DNA of 64,000 bases from the NCBI GenBank assembly GCA_036489025.1, contig DASXGN010000038.1, positions 186,001-250,000 on the forward strand. The letters run 5' to 3'. The stretch's first letter is position 1. Every line of letters begins with the position of its first letter. The stretch comes from Dryocola sp036489025. GTDB lineage: Bacteria; Pseudomonadota; Gammaproteobacteria; Enterobacterales; Enterobacteriaceae. Both the position numbers and the translations under genes were made by a program. Below the pieces are notes generated by a model. That model had not been told where the DNA came from. It saw nothing but the letters and a program-made list of their open reading frames with translations, and searched no databases. Of the stretch, positions 20,248 through 28,949 are shown in pieces.

Positions 20248-20880
20248 ATGTCTACCGACACTAGCAGCATCAAAAAAAGCCGTGGCCGACCGAAAGTGTT
20301 CGACAGGGAAGCAGCACTCGATAAGGCCATGACTTTGTTCTGGCAGCATGGTTATGAAGCCACTTCCATGGCGCATCTGGTAGAGGCCACGGGGGCCAAG
20401 GCGCCAACGCTCTACGCGGAGTTCACCAATAAAGAAGGCCTGTTCCGGGCCGTGCTCGACAGGTACATCGCTCGCTTTGCTGAAAAGCACGAAGCCTGCC
20501 TGTTCTGCGAAGACCGGACGCTTGAAGAGGCGCTGGAAGATTATCTGGCGACGGTGGCAAAGTGCTTTACCGATAAGGACACGCCTTCCGGCTGCTTTAT
20601 CATCTGCACCTCGTCGGTGCTGGCCGCCTCCTCAGACGACATAGCCGCGACCATTAAAGGACGGCATGCCATGCAGGAAGAGACGCTGGTGCGTTTCCTG
20701 GCATTGCGGCAGCAAAAGGGCGAAATACCCGCGGGCAGCGACGCGCGGGCCCTGGCAAAATATCTGTGCTGTATTATTCAGGGGATGTCCGTCAGCGCGC
20801 GGGAAAGCGCCAGCTACGAGGAGTTGCTGAGCATCGTCAAGACGACGCTTCGCCTGTGGCCAGAGCTGAAAAAAATTTAA
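20248..20880 (+). CDS. comR: Copper-responsive TetR-family repressor ComR (YcfQ)
   Basis: A 210-aa TetR/AcrR regulator that represses bhsA (comC) until copper is present. The DNA-binding helix-turn-helix spans the first 60 residues (KKSRGRPKVFDREAALDKAM, GYEATSMAHLVEATGAK, APTLYAEFTNKEGLF), nearly identical to E. coli ComR. The ligand domain contains cysteines (CLFC near residue 75 and others) consistent with metal sensing, though which ones bind copper is not shown by sequence. Position and orientation match E. coli. In E. coli ycfJ would be next; here the aerobactin locus intervenes. Confidence 0.93.
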   Translation: MSTDTSSIKKSRGRPKVFDREAALDKAMTLFWQHGYEATSMAHLVEATGAKAPTLYAEFTNKEGLFRAVLDRYIARFAEKHEACLFCEDRTLEEALEDYLATVAKCFTDKDTPSGCFIICTSSVLAASSDDIAATIKGRHAMQEETLVRFLALRQQKGEIPAGSDARALAKYLCCIIQGMSVSARESASYEELLSIVKTTLRLWPELKKI

Positions 20881-20888
20881 GCTATGCC

Positions 20889-20912
20889 CCTCTCCCGGCC
20901 GGGAGAGGCTTT
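20889..20912 (+). terminator. Terminator after comR
   Basis: A perfect 20-base palindrome, CCTCTCCCGGCCGGGAGAGG, followed by CTTTT. It shares its arm sequence with the repeat after potD. Confidence 0.75.
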
Positions 20913-20927
20913 TCAACCGCAGCCGGA

Positions 20928-21821
20928 TTATCGAACCCGCCCCTTGCTCCAGTAGGCCATGAAATTTATGGCATCGTGGTTCACGCCTCGTTCACCGATC
21001 AGATGACGACGCAGCATTTTCACCACCGATGATTCCGCCGCCACCCAGCCGTAAAACTCGCGGTCGCCGCTGGTCGCTTTATCCCACAGCAGCTCGCCTT
21101 CCGCCTCTTCCTGAATATCGTCCTGGCTCACGAAAGTGCTCGGCGTCAATGCCGTTTGCATAACGGCCGGGATCAGGCATTCACCGTGCGTGGCACGCCT
21201 TCCCGCTCGCGGCAGCCAGGTAATATCGGCAAATTTAAAAGCGCTCAGATCGACGCAGTCGCCCTCTTCCGGCACTTCAAAAAAAGCCTGCACTCGCGGA
21301 GGATTTTCCTGGCTGGAGAGCTTTTCCAGAATGCCGCGCGCGGCGGGCAGCGCCGTTTCATCGGCTACCAGCAGCGCTTTTTGCAGCCTGGCCGGTGGCG
21401 TCCATTCGTAGCCGCCGCTGTCGTCCGCGTATTCCGCGTTCGGTGCAACAATCTGTATGGCATCGCCGGGCTGCGATCCCATCGCCCAGGCGGACGCCGG
21501 GCCTTCCGTGCCGTGGCAGACAAATTCCACCGTAACCTCTTCCCGCACGGCATCAACGTGCCTCAGGGTATAGGTGCGCACTACGGGACGTTTCTCTTTC
21601 GGCATCGCCTGCACCAGCTTGTACCACTCGCCCTCCGCAGGCAGAGCCGGGATTGCACCATCCTCCGCCGGGAAGATCATTTTGATGCGCTGATCGGGCG
21701 AGTCGCGCTTCATCTTCGCCACTTCCGGCCCGTGAAAAACCAGGCTCAGCAGCGAAGGAGAAACCGAGGATTTACGCGCCAGCGTAACGTTGAACAAGCG
21801 ATAGCCCTGAACTCCAGACAT
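20928..21821 (-). CDS. Siderophore-interacting protein (ferric-siderophore reductase, SIP family)
   Basis: A 297-aa cytoplasmic FAD/NAD(P)H flavoprotein of the ViuB/YqjH family, which reduces Fe(III)-siderophore complexes to release iron. The FAD motif RTYTLR is at residues 82-87. The segment FVCHGTEGPASAWA and the nucleotide-binding DETALPAARG follow in the family order. AAGGG precedes the ATG. It begins 9 bases after the ShiF-like gene, so both probably share one Fur-controlled minus-strand transcript. Ferric aerobactin is the likely substrate by context. The classical ColV aerobactin operon does not include such a gene. Confidence 0.9.
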   Translation of the reverse strand: MSGVQGYRLFNVTLARKSSVSPSLLSLVFHGPEVAKMKRDSPDQRIKMIFPAEDGAIPALPAEGEWYKLVQAMPKEKRPVVRTYTLRHVDAVREEVTVEFVCHGTEGPASAWAMGSQPGDAIQIVAPNAEYADDSGGYEWTPPARLQKALLVADETALPAARGILEKLSSQENPPRVQAFFEVPEEGDCVDLSAFKFADITWLPRAGRRATHGECLIPAVMQTALTPSTFVSQDDIQEEAEGELLWDKATSGDREFYGWVAAESSVVKMLRRHLIGERGVNHDAINFMAYWSKGRVR

Positions 21822-21830
21822 AAATTTCCC

Positions 21831-23048
21831 TTAAGCTTTGGCAGCACAATGCGATGAACGACGGCGGCTGCGCCAGATAACGCCCGACATCACGGTAAAC
21901 AGCACGGCGGTTAAAAAAGCCACGGTAATCAGCGCCGCTTCGCCGCGGGCCTTTGCCACCAGCGGCACCAGCAGCGCGCACAGCCCGTAGCCCAGCGTGT
22001 GGCTGGTGGCGATCCAGCCTGCGCCCGCGCCGTCGGCCAGCCTGTCGTTAAGCAGCAGCTGATAGGCCGGAGTCGCCATCGCCGCGCCAAAAGAGAGCGC
22101 CGCGCAGCCGAGATAAAACAGCCACAGCGGGCCGGCAACCATCATGGCCAGGCCCACGACCATCAGCATTCCCGCGCAGAGAAGCAGCGAAAGCGGGGCC
22201 AGCAGCTGGGGACGGAGCACGGCGAACTGCGCCGTCAGGGAAGCCAGCGCGGCCAGGCTCAGCAGCCAGGCCACCTGATGGCTGATGGTTGCCGTATCCC
22301 CGGCAAACTGGCGGGCAAGCGCGGGCGCAAGCCCCAGCTGCATCAGGCTAACGGCGGCGGCAAGCAACAGCGCGCACAGCAGATAAGGCAGGCAGTCGAG
22401 CCGCAGGCGGGAGCTTTTACGCTCGGCCGCCGCCTGAGGCGCGGTTCCCGGCAGACGCAGCAGCATCAGCAGGGCCAACAAAGGCGCAACCATCAGCAGG
22501 ACCAGCGGCGCAAGAGGATGGATGAGCAGCATGCCCGCCGCGCACAGCGGGCCAAAAAGCCTGCCGCAGCTCAGCCCGGAACTGATGGTCGCCAGCGCGG
22601 CCATGCGCCTCCCTTCCCCTGCCCGCTGGAGCGCCCAGACCTGGCAGGCAGGCACCATTGCCGAAACCGTCAGCCCGTAAATCACGCGGGCCACGATCAA
22701 TATTCCCAGGCCAACCGCTCCGTTAACCGTTTTAAATGCCAGCAGCGCGCAGCCTACTCCCAGCAGAAGAAAGCTTGCGCCATAGCCCGCCAGCGACCAC
22801 AGCACCACCGGCTTACTGCCCAACCGGGCTATTTGCTTTCCCCACCACGGCGAGGACGGCAGAAACAGCATCGATCCGAGGGTTAACAGCGCCGCCCAGA
22901 CGGCCAGGCTCAGGCTGGTCTGAATCACCAGCACCGGAATGGCAACCAGCAGACCATTTTGTCCGACGCCAAGCAGGCCCGCGCTAAACGCCAGCGGCCA
23001 GCAGGACAGGGATTTTTGCGGCGTCTCAGCCCGCTTGAGAGAGGTCAC
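21831..23048 (-). CDS. shiF: ShiF-like MFS transporter (putative aerobactin exporter)
   Basis: A 12-helix MFS protein resembling ShiF, the gene adjoining iucA in ColV plasmids and Shigella SHI-2. The conserved opening is FSAGLLGVGQNGLLVAIPVL followed by AALLTLGSMLFLPSSPWWGK. The start is taken as GTG at 23048 (VTSLKRAETPQ; about 405 aa), which aligns with ShiF. The open frame extends to 23111 through an AT-rich, promoter-like region that is probably untranslated. Export of aerobactin is inferred from homologues and from the divergent placement next to iucA. Confidence 0.85.
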   Translation of the reverse strand: MTSLKRAETPQKSLSCWPLAFSAGLLGVGQNGLLVAIPVLVIQTSLSLAVWAALLTLGSMLFLPSSPWWGKQIARLGSKPVVLWSLAGYGASFLLLGVGCALLAFKTVNGAVGLGILIVARVIYGLTVSAMVPACQVWALQRAGEGRRMAALATISSGLSCGRLFGPLCAAGMLLIHPLAPLVLLMVAPLLALLMLLRLPGTAPQAAAERKSSRLRLDCLPYLLCALLLAAAVSLMQLGLAPALARQFAGDTATISHQVAWLLSLAALASLTAQFAVLRPQLLAPLSLLLCAGMLMVVGLAMMVAGPLWLFYLGCAALSFGAAMATPAYQLLLNDRLADGAGAGWIATSHTLGYGLCALLVPLVAKARGEAALITVAFLTAVLFTVMSGVIWRSRRRSSHCAAKA

Positions 23049-23105
23049 AATGTTAATAATCCGTATATTTAATGTATGTATTTGTAAAATATATTTAATC
23101 AATTC

Positions 23106-23180
23106 TAACAATTGTTATTGATAATGAGAAACGTTATCGGCAAAATTCGCATTATCATAACGCGTGGAAACTGTTTGATA
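23106..23180. promoter_or_regulatory. Fur-box cluster in the shiF-iucA divergent promoter
   Basis: GATAATGAGAAACGTTATC (23120-23138) matches the 19-bp Fur consensus at 16 positions. Further GATAAT-type hexamers overlap it or lie beside it (TTATTGATAATG; GCATTATCATAA near 23149; TTTGATAATGAC at the iucA start). Overlapping Fur sites are characteristic of the aerobactin promoter. This implies iron repression of both divergent units. Confidence 0.85.
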
Positions 23181-24905
23181 ATGACTTTGCCGAACAAAAC
23201 GCGGGCTACGGACGTGGCCGCGCAGTGCTTCCTGAACTCTCTGATCCGTGAAACCGGGGACTGGTATCTCAGCAGTAGCCAGCCCGCCGAGCTCGTTATC
23301 CCGCTGGCGCAGCGGCAGGCGCTGCACTTCACGGTGGATTACTTCTCCCCTACCCAGCATCACCGCTTCGCCTTCCCGGCCCGCCTGGTCAGCGAATTTG
23401 AAAGCCAGACTGTGGATTTCCCCGGCGTGGCAAAACGGCTGGTCAACAAGCTTAAGCAGCAGCAGGAACTCCCTGCCGCAGGCTGTGAAGCGTTTTATCA
23501 GCGGGTAATGGAAAGCCATGCCCATACTCATGAAGCGATTGAGGCCCGCCACGACTGGGCGGCGCTGCGCGAACATCCGCTGAATTTCGCCGAGGCCGAG
23601 CAGGCCCTGCTGGTGGGCCACGCCTTCCATCCGGCCCCGAAATCCCACGAGCCTTTCAATCAGCAGGAAGCCGAGCGCTATCTGCCCGACTTTGCGCCGC
23701 ATTTCCCGCTGCGCTGGTTCGCGGTTGATAAAGCCCAGCTCGCCGGGGACAGCCTGCACCTGAATTTGCAGCAGCGCCTGACGCGCTTTGCCGCCGAGAA
23801 CGCACCGCGTTTGTTAAGCGAACTGACCGACGAACGCTGGCTGTTCCCGCTGCACCCGTGGCAGGCGGAGTACCTGCTGGAGCAGGAGTGGTGCCAGAAA
23901 CTGGTCGCCGGGGGGCTGGTAAAAGATTTAAGCGAGGCCGGAACGCCGTGGCTGCCGACAACTTCTTCCCGCTCGCTTTACTGCGCCACCAGCCGCGACA
24001 TGATTAAGTTTTCGCTTAGCGTGCGCCTGACCAACTCCGTTCGCACTCTGTCGGTCAAGGAAGTGAAACGTGGGATGCGCCTCGCTCGCCTCGCGCAAAC
24101 CGAACGCTGGCAGGAACTCCAGGCCTGTTTCCCGACCTTCCGCGTCATGCAGGAGGACGGCTGGGCCGGGCTGAGGGATTTGCAGGGCAACGTGATGGAG
24201 GAAAGCCTGTTCGCCCTGCGTGAAAACCTCATCGTCGGGCAGCCGGATAGCCAGACCAACGCGCTGGTTTCCCTGACTCAGTGCGCGCCGGACGGTGGAG
24301 ATTCTCTGCTGGTGGCCGCCGTGAAACGCCTCGCCGCGCGCCTGAATATTAGCGACAGGCAGGCCGCTCACGCCTGGGTTGATACCTACTGCCAGCAGGT
24401 CCTGACACCGCTGTTTACCGCCGAAGCGGACTACGGCCTGGTGCTGCTTGCCCACCAGCAAAATATTCTGGTTGAGATGCAGCAGGATCTGCCGGTGGGG
24501 CTGATTTACCGCGACTGCCAGGGCAGCGCCTTTATGCCCCACGCCGCGGCCTGGCTGGATGTCATTGGCGAAGCACAGGCGGAAAACGTCTTTAGCCGCG
24601 AACAGCTGCTGCGCTACTTCCCTTACTATCTGCTGGTTAACTCCACCTTTGCCGTAACCGCCGCGCTGGGTGCGGCGGGGATGGACAGTGAAACGAATCT
24701 GATGGCCCGCGTGCGCGACGCGCTGAGCACGGTTCGCGATCGGGTGACGCACAAAACCTGTCTCGACTACGTGCTGGACAGCGCGCACTGGAACGTGAAG
24801 GGCAACTTCTTCTGCTATCTGCACGACCACAACGAAAACACCATCGTCGATCCGGCGGTGATCTACTTCGATTTCACCAATCCACTGCTGGCTCGGGAGG
24901 GCTAA
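23181..24905 (+). CDS. iucA: Aerobactin synthase subunit IucA
   Basis: NIS synthetase that condenses N6-acetyl-N6-hydroxylysine with one carboxylate of citrate. From the ATG at 23181 (MTLPNKTRATDVAAQCF) it is 574 aa, equal to E. coli IucA; the 23 upstream in-frame residues run through the Fur boxes and are rejected. NIS motifs are intact: GHAFHPAPKSHEPF, LHPWQ, PTTSSRSLYC with RDMIKFSLSVRLTNS, LAHQQNILVEM and KGNFFCYLHDH. First gene of iucABCD-iutA. Confidence 0.97.
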   Translation: MTLPNKTRATDVAAQCFLNSLIRETGDWYLSSSQPAELVIPLAQRQALHFTVDYFSPTQHHRFAFPARLVSEFESQTVDFPGVAKRLVNKLKQQQELPAAGCEAFYQRVMESHAHTHEAIEARHDWAALREHPLNFAEAEQALLVGHAFHPAPKSHEPFNQQEAERYLPDFAPHFPLRWFAVDKAQLAGDSLHLNLQQRLTRFAAENAPRLLSELTDERWLFPLHPWQAEYLLEQEWCQKLVAGGLVKDLSEAGTPWLPTTSSRSLYCATSRDMIKFSLSVRLTNSVRTLSVKEVKRGMRLARLAQTERWQELQACFPTFRVMQEDGWAGLRDLQGNVMEESLFALRENLIVGQPDSQTNALVSLTQCAPDGGDSLLVAAVKRLAARLNISDRQAAHAWVDTYCQQVLTPLFTAEADYGLVLLAHQQNILVEMQQDLPVGLIYRDCQGSAFMPHAAAWLDVIGEAQAENVFSREQLLRYFPYYLLVNSTFAVTAALGAAGMDSETNLMARVRDALSTVRDRVTHKTCLDYVLDSAHWNVKGNFFCYLHDHNENTIVDPAVIYFDFTNPLLAREG

Positions 24906-25853
24906 ATGTCTCAGGCAACTATCGTTCACGGCGGCCGGGGTTTGCGCTGCGAGAAGCTGGACCAGGCGCTCTCCCTCGGCTGGGGCCAGGACAACTCCGC
25001 CGTGCTGCATTACCCCGGTGAAATTACAGCGGGCTGGCTGCGCGACGCGCTGGATCAGATGTTTATCGCCGCCCCTGAGCTCGCGGCCATCGTACTGCCC
25101 TATGCCCAATGGCGCGAAGAGCCGCAGGCGCTGGCAGTTTTCGACGCGCTGAAAAGCGATGTGGTTCACCGGGAAGCCTTCTGGCAGCTGCCGCTGTGGC
25201 TAAGCACGCCGCGCCCCAACGCTGTCGATGAGATGGTGTTTGACGCCGAGCGCGAAATTTATTATCCGCTGCGCCCGGCCCGTCCCGAAGGTGAGGTTTA
25301 CCGCCGCTACGATCCGCGCGTGCGCCGCACCCTGAGCTTTCGCGTGGCGAACCCGCAGCTCGATGCCGAGCGCTTTACCGGCTGGATGAACGATCCTCGC
25401 GTCGATTTCTTCTGGGAGCAAAGCGGCCCGCTGGCGGTACAAACCGCCTATCTGGAGCGCCAGCTCACCGGCAAACACGCCTTTCCGCTGATTGGCTGCT
25501 TCGACGATGAGCCGTTTGGCTACTTTGAGATTTACTGGGCGCCGGAAGACCGCATCGGCCGCCACTATGCCTGGCAGGCGTTTGACCGCGGCCTGCATCT
25601 GCTGGTTGGCGAACAGCGCTGGCGCGGAGCGCACTTCGTTCAAAGCTGGCTACGCGGCCTGAGCCACTATCTGCTGCTCGATGAGCCGCGAACCCGGCGC
25701 CTGGTGCTGGAGCCGCGCGCCGACAATCAGCGTCTGTTCCGCCACCTGGAGCCTGCCGGTTTCGCGACGGTAAAAGAGTTCGACTTCCCGCACAAACGTT
25801 CGCGCCTGGTGATGGCTGACCGCCACGGTTTCTTCAGCGGGGTGGGCCTGTAA
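24906..25853 (+). CDS. iucB: N6-hydroxylysine O-acetyltransferase IucB
   Basis: A 315-aa acetyltransferase, the same length as E. coli IucB, that acetylates N6-hydroxylysine with acetyl-CoA to form the hydroxamate of aerobactin. The C-terminal half carries the GNAT-type fold segment (DDEPFGYFEIYWAPEDRIG) and RGLHLLVGEQRWRG. The start codon directly follows the iucA stop. Its stop overlaps the iucC start by one base (TAATG). Confidence 0.96.
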   Translation: MSQATIVHGGRGLRCEKLDQALSLGWGQDNSAVLHYPGEITAGWLRDALDQMFIAAPELAAIVLPYAQWREEPQALAVFDALKSDVVHREAFWQLPLWLSTPRPNAVDEMVFDAEREIYYPLRPARPEGEVYRRYDPRVRRTLSFRVANPQLDAERFTGWMNDPRVDFFWEQSGPLAVQTAYLERQLTGKHAFPLIGCFDDEPFGYFEIYWAPEDRIGRHYAWQAFDRGLHLLVGEQRWRGAHFVQSWLRGLSHYLLLDEPRTRRLVLEPRADNQRLFRHLEPAGFATVKEFDFPHKRSRLVMADRHGFFSGVGL

Positions 25854-27592
25854 TGCATCACAAGGACTGGGATTTCGTTAACCGCCAGCTGGTCGCCAAA
25901 ATGCTGGCCGAGCTTGAGTACGAGCAGGTTTTCCACGCGCAGGCGCTGGGCGAAAATCGCTACTGCATCAGCCTGCCCGGCGCGGAATGGCATTTCAACG
26001 CCGAGCGGGGGATCTGGGGCTGGCTGTGGATCGACGCGCGGTCGCTAAGCTGCGCGGACGAGGCGGTGCTGGCGCAAACGCTGCTGATGCAGCTCAAACC
26101 CGTACTGTCGATGAGCGACGCTACCGTAGCCGAACACATGCAGGATCTGTATGCCACTCTGCGCGGCGATTTGCAGCTGCTCAACGCCCGACGCGGCATG
26201 AGCGCCGAAGATCTTATCGATCTCGACGCCGACCGGCTTCAGTGCCTGCTGAGCGGTCATCCGAAATTCGCCTTCAACAAGGGTCGCCGCGGCTGGGGCC
26301 TTGAGGCGCTGGAACGCTACGCGCCGGAATACAGCCAGACCTTCCGCCTGCACTGGCTGGCCGTGAAGCGCGAACATCTGGTGTGGCGCTGCGACAGCGA
26401 GCTGGATGTGCAACAGCTGCTCTGTGCCGCTATGGACGAGGCGGAAACGGTTCGTTTTCATCAGGCATGGGCTGAAAAAAATCTCGATGATAGCTGGCTC
26501 CCCCTGCCGGTTCATCCATGGCAGTGGCAGCAAAAAATCGCCCTTGATTTCATCGCCGATCTGGCCGAGGGGAAAATGATTTCGCTGGGGGAATTTGGCG
26601 ACCAATGGCTGGCGCAGCAGTCGCTGCGCACCCTGACCAATGCCAGCCGCCAGGCCGGGCTGGATATTAAGCTGCCGCTGACCGTTTACAACACCTCCTG
26701 CTACCGGGGCATTCCGGGCAAATACATTGCCGCCGGACCGCTGGCATCGCGCTGGTTGCAGGATGTTTTTGCCACCGACGACACCCTGGCTGGCACCGGC
26801 GCGGTTATCCTCGGCGAACCGGCTGCCGGTTACGTTTCCCATACGGGCTACGGCGCGCTGCCTGAGGCACCGTACCGCTATCAGGAAATGCTTGGCGTCA
26901 TCTGGCGTGAGAACCCGTCCCGCTGGCTGAGGCCCGGTGAAACGCCCATTCTGATGGCGACCCTGATGGAGTGCGACGAAAACAACCGGCCGCTTATCGG
27001 CGCGTATATCGCCCGCTCCGGCCTGAGCGCTGAAGCCTGGCTGAGCAAAATGTTCGCCGTCGCCGTCGTGCCGCTTTATCACCTGCTTTGCCGCTACGGC
27101 GTGGCGCTGATTGCCCACGGGCAGAATATTACTCTCGCCATGAAGGACGGCGTGCCGCAGCGCGTTTTGCTCAAGGATTTTCAGGGCGATATGCGCTTCG
27201 TTAAGGATGAGTTCCCGGAGATGGACTCCCTGCCTCAGGAAGTGCGCGACGTTACCGCCCGCCTGAGCGCCGACTATTTAATTCACGATTTGCAGACCGG
27301 CCATTTCGTCACCGTGCTGCGTTTTATTTCGCCGCTGACGGCGCGCCTCGGCGTGTCGGAACGACGCTTTTATCAGCTGCTGTCCGCAGTGTTGAGTGAT
27401 TACATGCAGGCCCATCCGCAGATGTCGGCGCGTTTTGCGCTTTTCTCACTCTTTAAGCCACAAATTATCCGCGTAGTGCTGAACCCGGTAAAACTCACCT
27501 GGCCTGACCAGGACGGCGGCAGCCGCATGCTGCCGAATTACCTTGAGGATCTGCAAAACCCGCTGTGGCTGGTCACGAAGGAACCATCATGA
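25853..27592 (+). CDS. iucC: Aerobactin synthase subunit IucC
   Basis: Second NIS synthetase, 579 aa, which attaches the second acetyl-hydroxylysine to complete aerobactin. It shares family motifs with IucA: GHPKFAFNKGRRGWG, PVHPWQWQ, SLRTLTNASRQAG with KLPLTVYNTSCYRG, AHGQNITLAMKDG and LLKDFQGD. It overlaps the iucD start as ATGA. Confidence 0.96.
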   Translation: MHHKDWDFVNRQLVAKMLAELEYEQVFHAQALGENRYCISLPGAEWHFNAERGIWGWLWIDARSLSCADEAVLAQTLLMQLKPVLSMSDATVAEHMQDLYATLRGDLQLLNARRGMSAEDLIDLDADRLQCLLSGHPKFAFNKGRRGWGLEALERYAPEYSQTFRLHWLAVKREHLVWRCDSELDVQQLLCAAMDEAETVRFHQAWAEKNLDDSWLPLPVHPWQWQQKIALDFIADLAEGKMISLGEFGDQWLAQQSLRTLTNASRQAGLDIKLPLTVYNTSCYRGIPGKYIAAGPLASRWLQDVFATDDTLAGTGAVILGEPAAGYVSHTGYGALPEAPYRYQEMLGVIWRENPSRWLRPGETPILMATLMECDENNRPLIGAYIARSGLSAEAWLSKMFAVAVVPLYHLLCRYGVALIAHGQNITLAMKDGVPQRVLLKDFQGDMRFVKDEFPEMDSLPQEVRDVTARLSADYLIHDLQTGHFVTVLRFISPLTARLGVSERRFYQLLSAVLSDYMQAHPQMSARFALFSLFKPQIIRVVLNPVKLTWPDQDGGSRMLPNYLEDLQNPLWLVTKEPS

Positions 27593-28923
27593 CAAACACC
27601 ATTGATTTTATTGGTATTGGCGTCGGCCCGTTTAACCTGAGTATTGCCGCGCTGGCCCACGAAGCCGAAGGCTTTAGCAGCCGCTTCTTCGACCGCCGGC
27701 CGCGCTTCGAATGGCATCCCGGCATGCTGGTACCGGACTGCCACATGCAAACGATGTTTCTCAAGGATCTGGTCTGCGCCGTCGCGCCCACCAGCCCGTT
27801 CAGCTTTGTGAACTATCTGGTACAGCGCAAAAAGTTCTACCGCTTCCTCACCACCGAGCTGCGCACCGTTTCCCGCGACGAGTTCGCGGACTACCTGCGC
27901 TGGGCCGCTGAGGGCATGGATAACCTGAGTTTTAACCAGACCGTCGAACAGATTGATTTTGACGAGCGCAGCAGGCGCTTCGTGGTTCGCACCGGCCAGG
28001 GCGAAAGCTACGCGCGCAATATTTGCCTCGGCATCGGCAAGCAGCCGCACCTGCCGCCGTGCGTAAAAGCCGCCACCCCGACCTGCTTCCACGCCAGCGA
28101 AATGAGCCTGCGCCTGCCGGACCTGAGCGGAAAACGCGTTACCGTCGTGGGCGGCGGACAAAGCGGAGCCGACCTGTTCCTCAACGCTTTCCGCGGCGCG
28201 TGGGGCGAGCCGTCGCAGGTGAACTGGGTTTCACGCCGCAATAATTTCAACGCCCTGGATGAGGCCGCCTTCGCCAACGAATATTTCACGCCGGAATATG
28301 TTTCCAGCTTCGTGGGCCTCGACGCCGGCGCCCGCCAGCACATGCTCGACGAGCAGAAAATGACTTCGGACGGCATCACCGCCGATTCGCTGCTGAGCAT
28401 CTACCGCGAGCTTTATCACCGCTTTGAGGTGCTGGGCCTGCCGCGCAACGCTCGCCTGCTGCCAAGCCGTTCAGTGACCGGCCTGGAAAGCCGCGGGACG
28501 GGCTGGGAGCTCAGGCTTGAGCACCACCTCGATCACGGCTTCGACCTGATTGATAGCGATGTGGTTATCTTTGCCACCGGCTATCGCCCGGTGCTGCCGC
28601 AGATGCTCTCCCCGCTGCTGCCGCGCCTGAATCTCCGCGATGAGTGCAGCTTTAAGGTGCGCGACGACTTTACCCTGGAGTGGAACGGCCCGGCGGAAAA
28701 CAACATTTTCGCCGTCAACGCCAGCATGCAAACCCACGGCATTGCCGAACCGCAGCTCAGCCTGATGGCCTGGCGATCCGCCCGTATTTTAAATCGCGCT
28801 CTGGGGCGTGATTTATTCGATCTCAGCATGCCGTCGCCGCTTATTCAGTGGCGCAGCGGTAGCCGGGAATTCCCGCAGCACACCGCTGCTTCGTTGACTC
28901 ACTACACCGCATCTTTGGGCTGA
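27589..28923 (+). CDS. iucD: L-lysine N6-monooxygenase IucD
   Basis: FAD- and NADPH-dependent hydroxylase that starts aerobactin synthesis. It is 444 aa from the ATG at 27589 (MTNTIDFIGIG), which overlaps the iucC stop. The FAD-binding motif IGIGVGPFNLSIAAL is near residue 8, the NADPH motif VVGGGQSGADLF near residue 190, and the C-terminal family motif FATGYRP near residue 330. The end (QPQLSLMAWRSARILNR-type region, written here as EPQLSLMAWRSARILN) is conserved. Confidence 0.96.
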   Translation: MTNTIDFIGIGVGPFNLSIAALAHEAEGFSSRFFDRRPRFEWHPGMLVPDCHMQTMFLKDLVCAVAPTSPFSFVNYLVQRKKFYRFLTTELRTVSRDEFADYLRWAAEGMDNLSFNQTVEQIDFDERSRRFVVRTGQGESYARNICLGIGKQPHLPPCVKAATPTCFHASEMSLRLPDLSGKRVTVVGGGQSGADLFLNAFRGAWGEPSQVNWVSRRNNFNALDEAAFANEYFTPEYVSSFVGLDAGARQHMLDEQKMTSDGITADSLLSIYRELYHRFEVLGLPRNARLLPSRSVTGLESRGTGWELRLEHHLDHGFDLIDSDVVIFATGYRPVLPQMLSPLLPRLNLRDECSFKVRDDFTLEWNGPAENNIFAVNASMQTHGIAEPQLSLMAWRSARILNRALGRDLFDLSMPSPLIQWRSGSREFPQHTAASLTHYTASLG

Positions 28924-28949
28924 TGGTTGTCAGCCCGCATGAAGGAACA

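Noticed and set aside
21999..22886. A 295-codon plus-strand frame rich in Q, R and H
   Set aside because: Shadow of the ShiF-like transporter; its low-complexity composition arises from antisense of hydrophobic codons.
23928..25169. A 413-codon minus-strand open frame opposite iucA/iucB
   Set aside because: It spans the junction of two well-identified genes in antisense and shows shadow-type composition with no domain.
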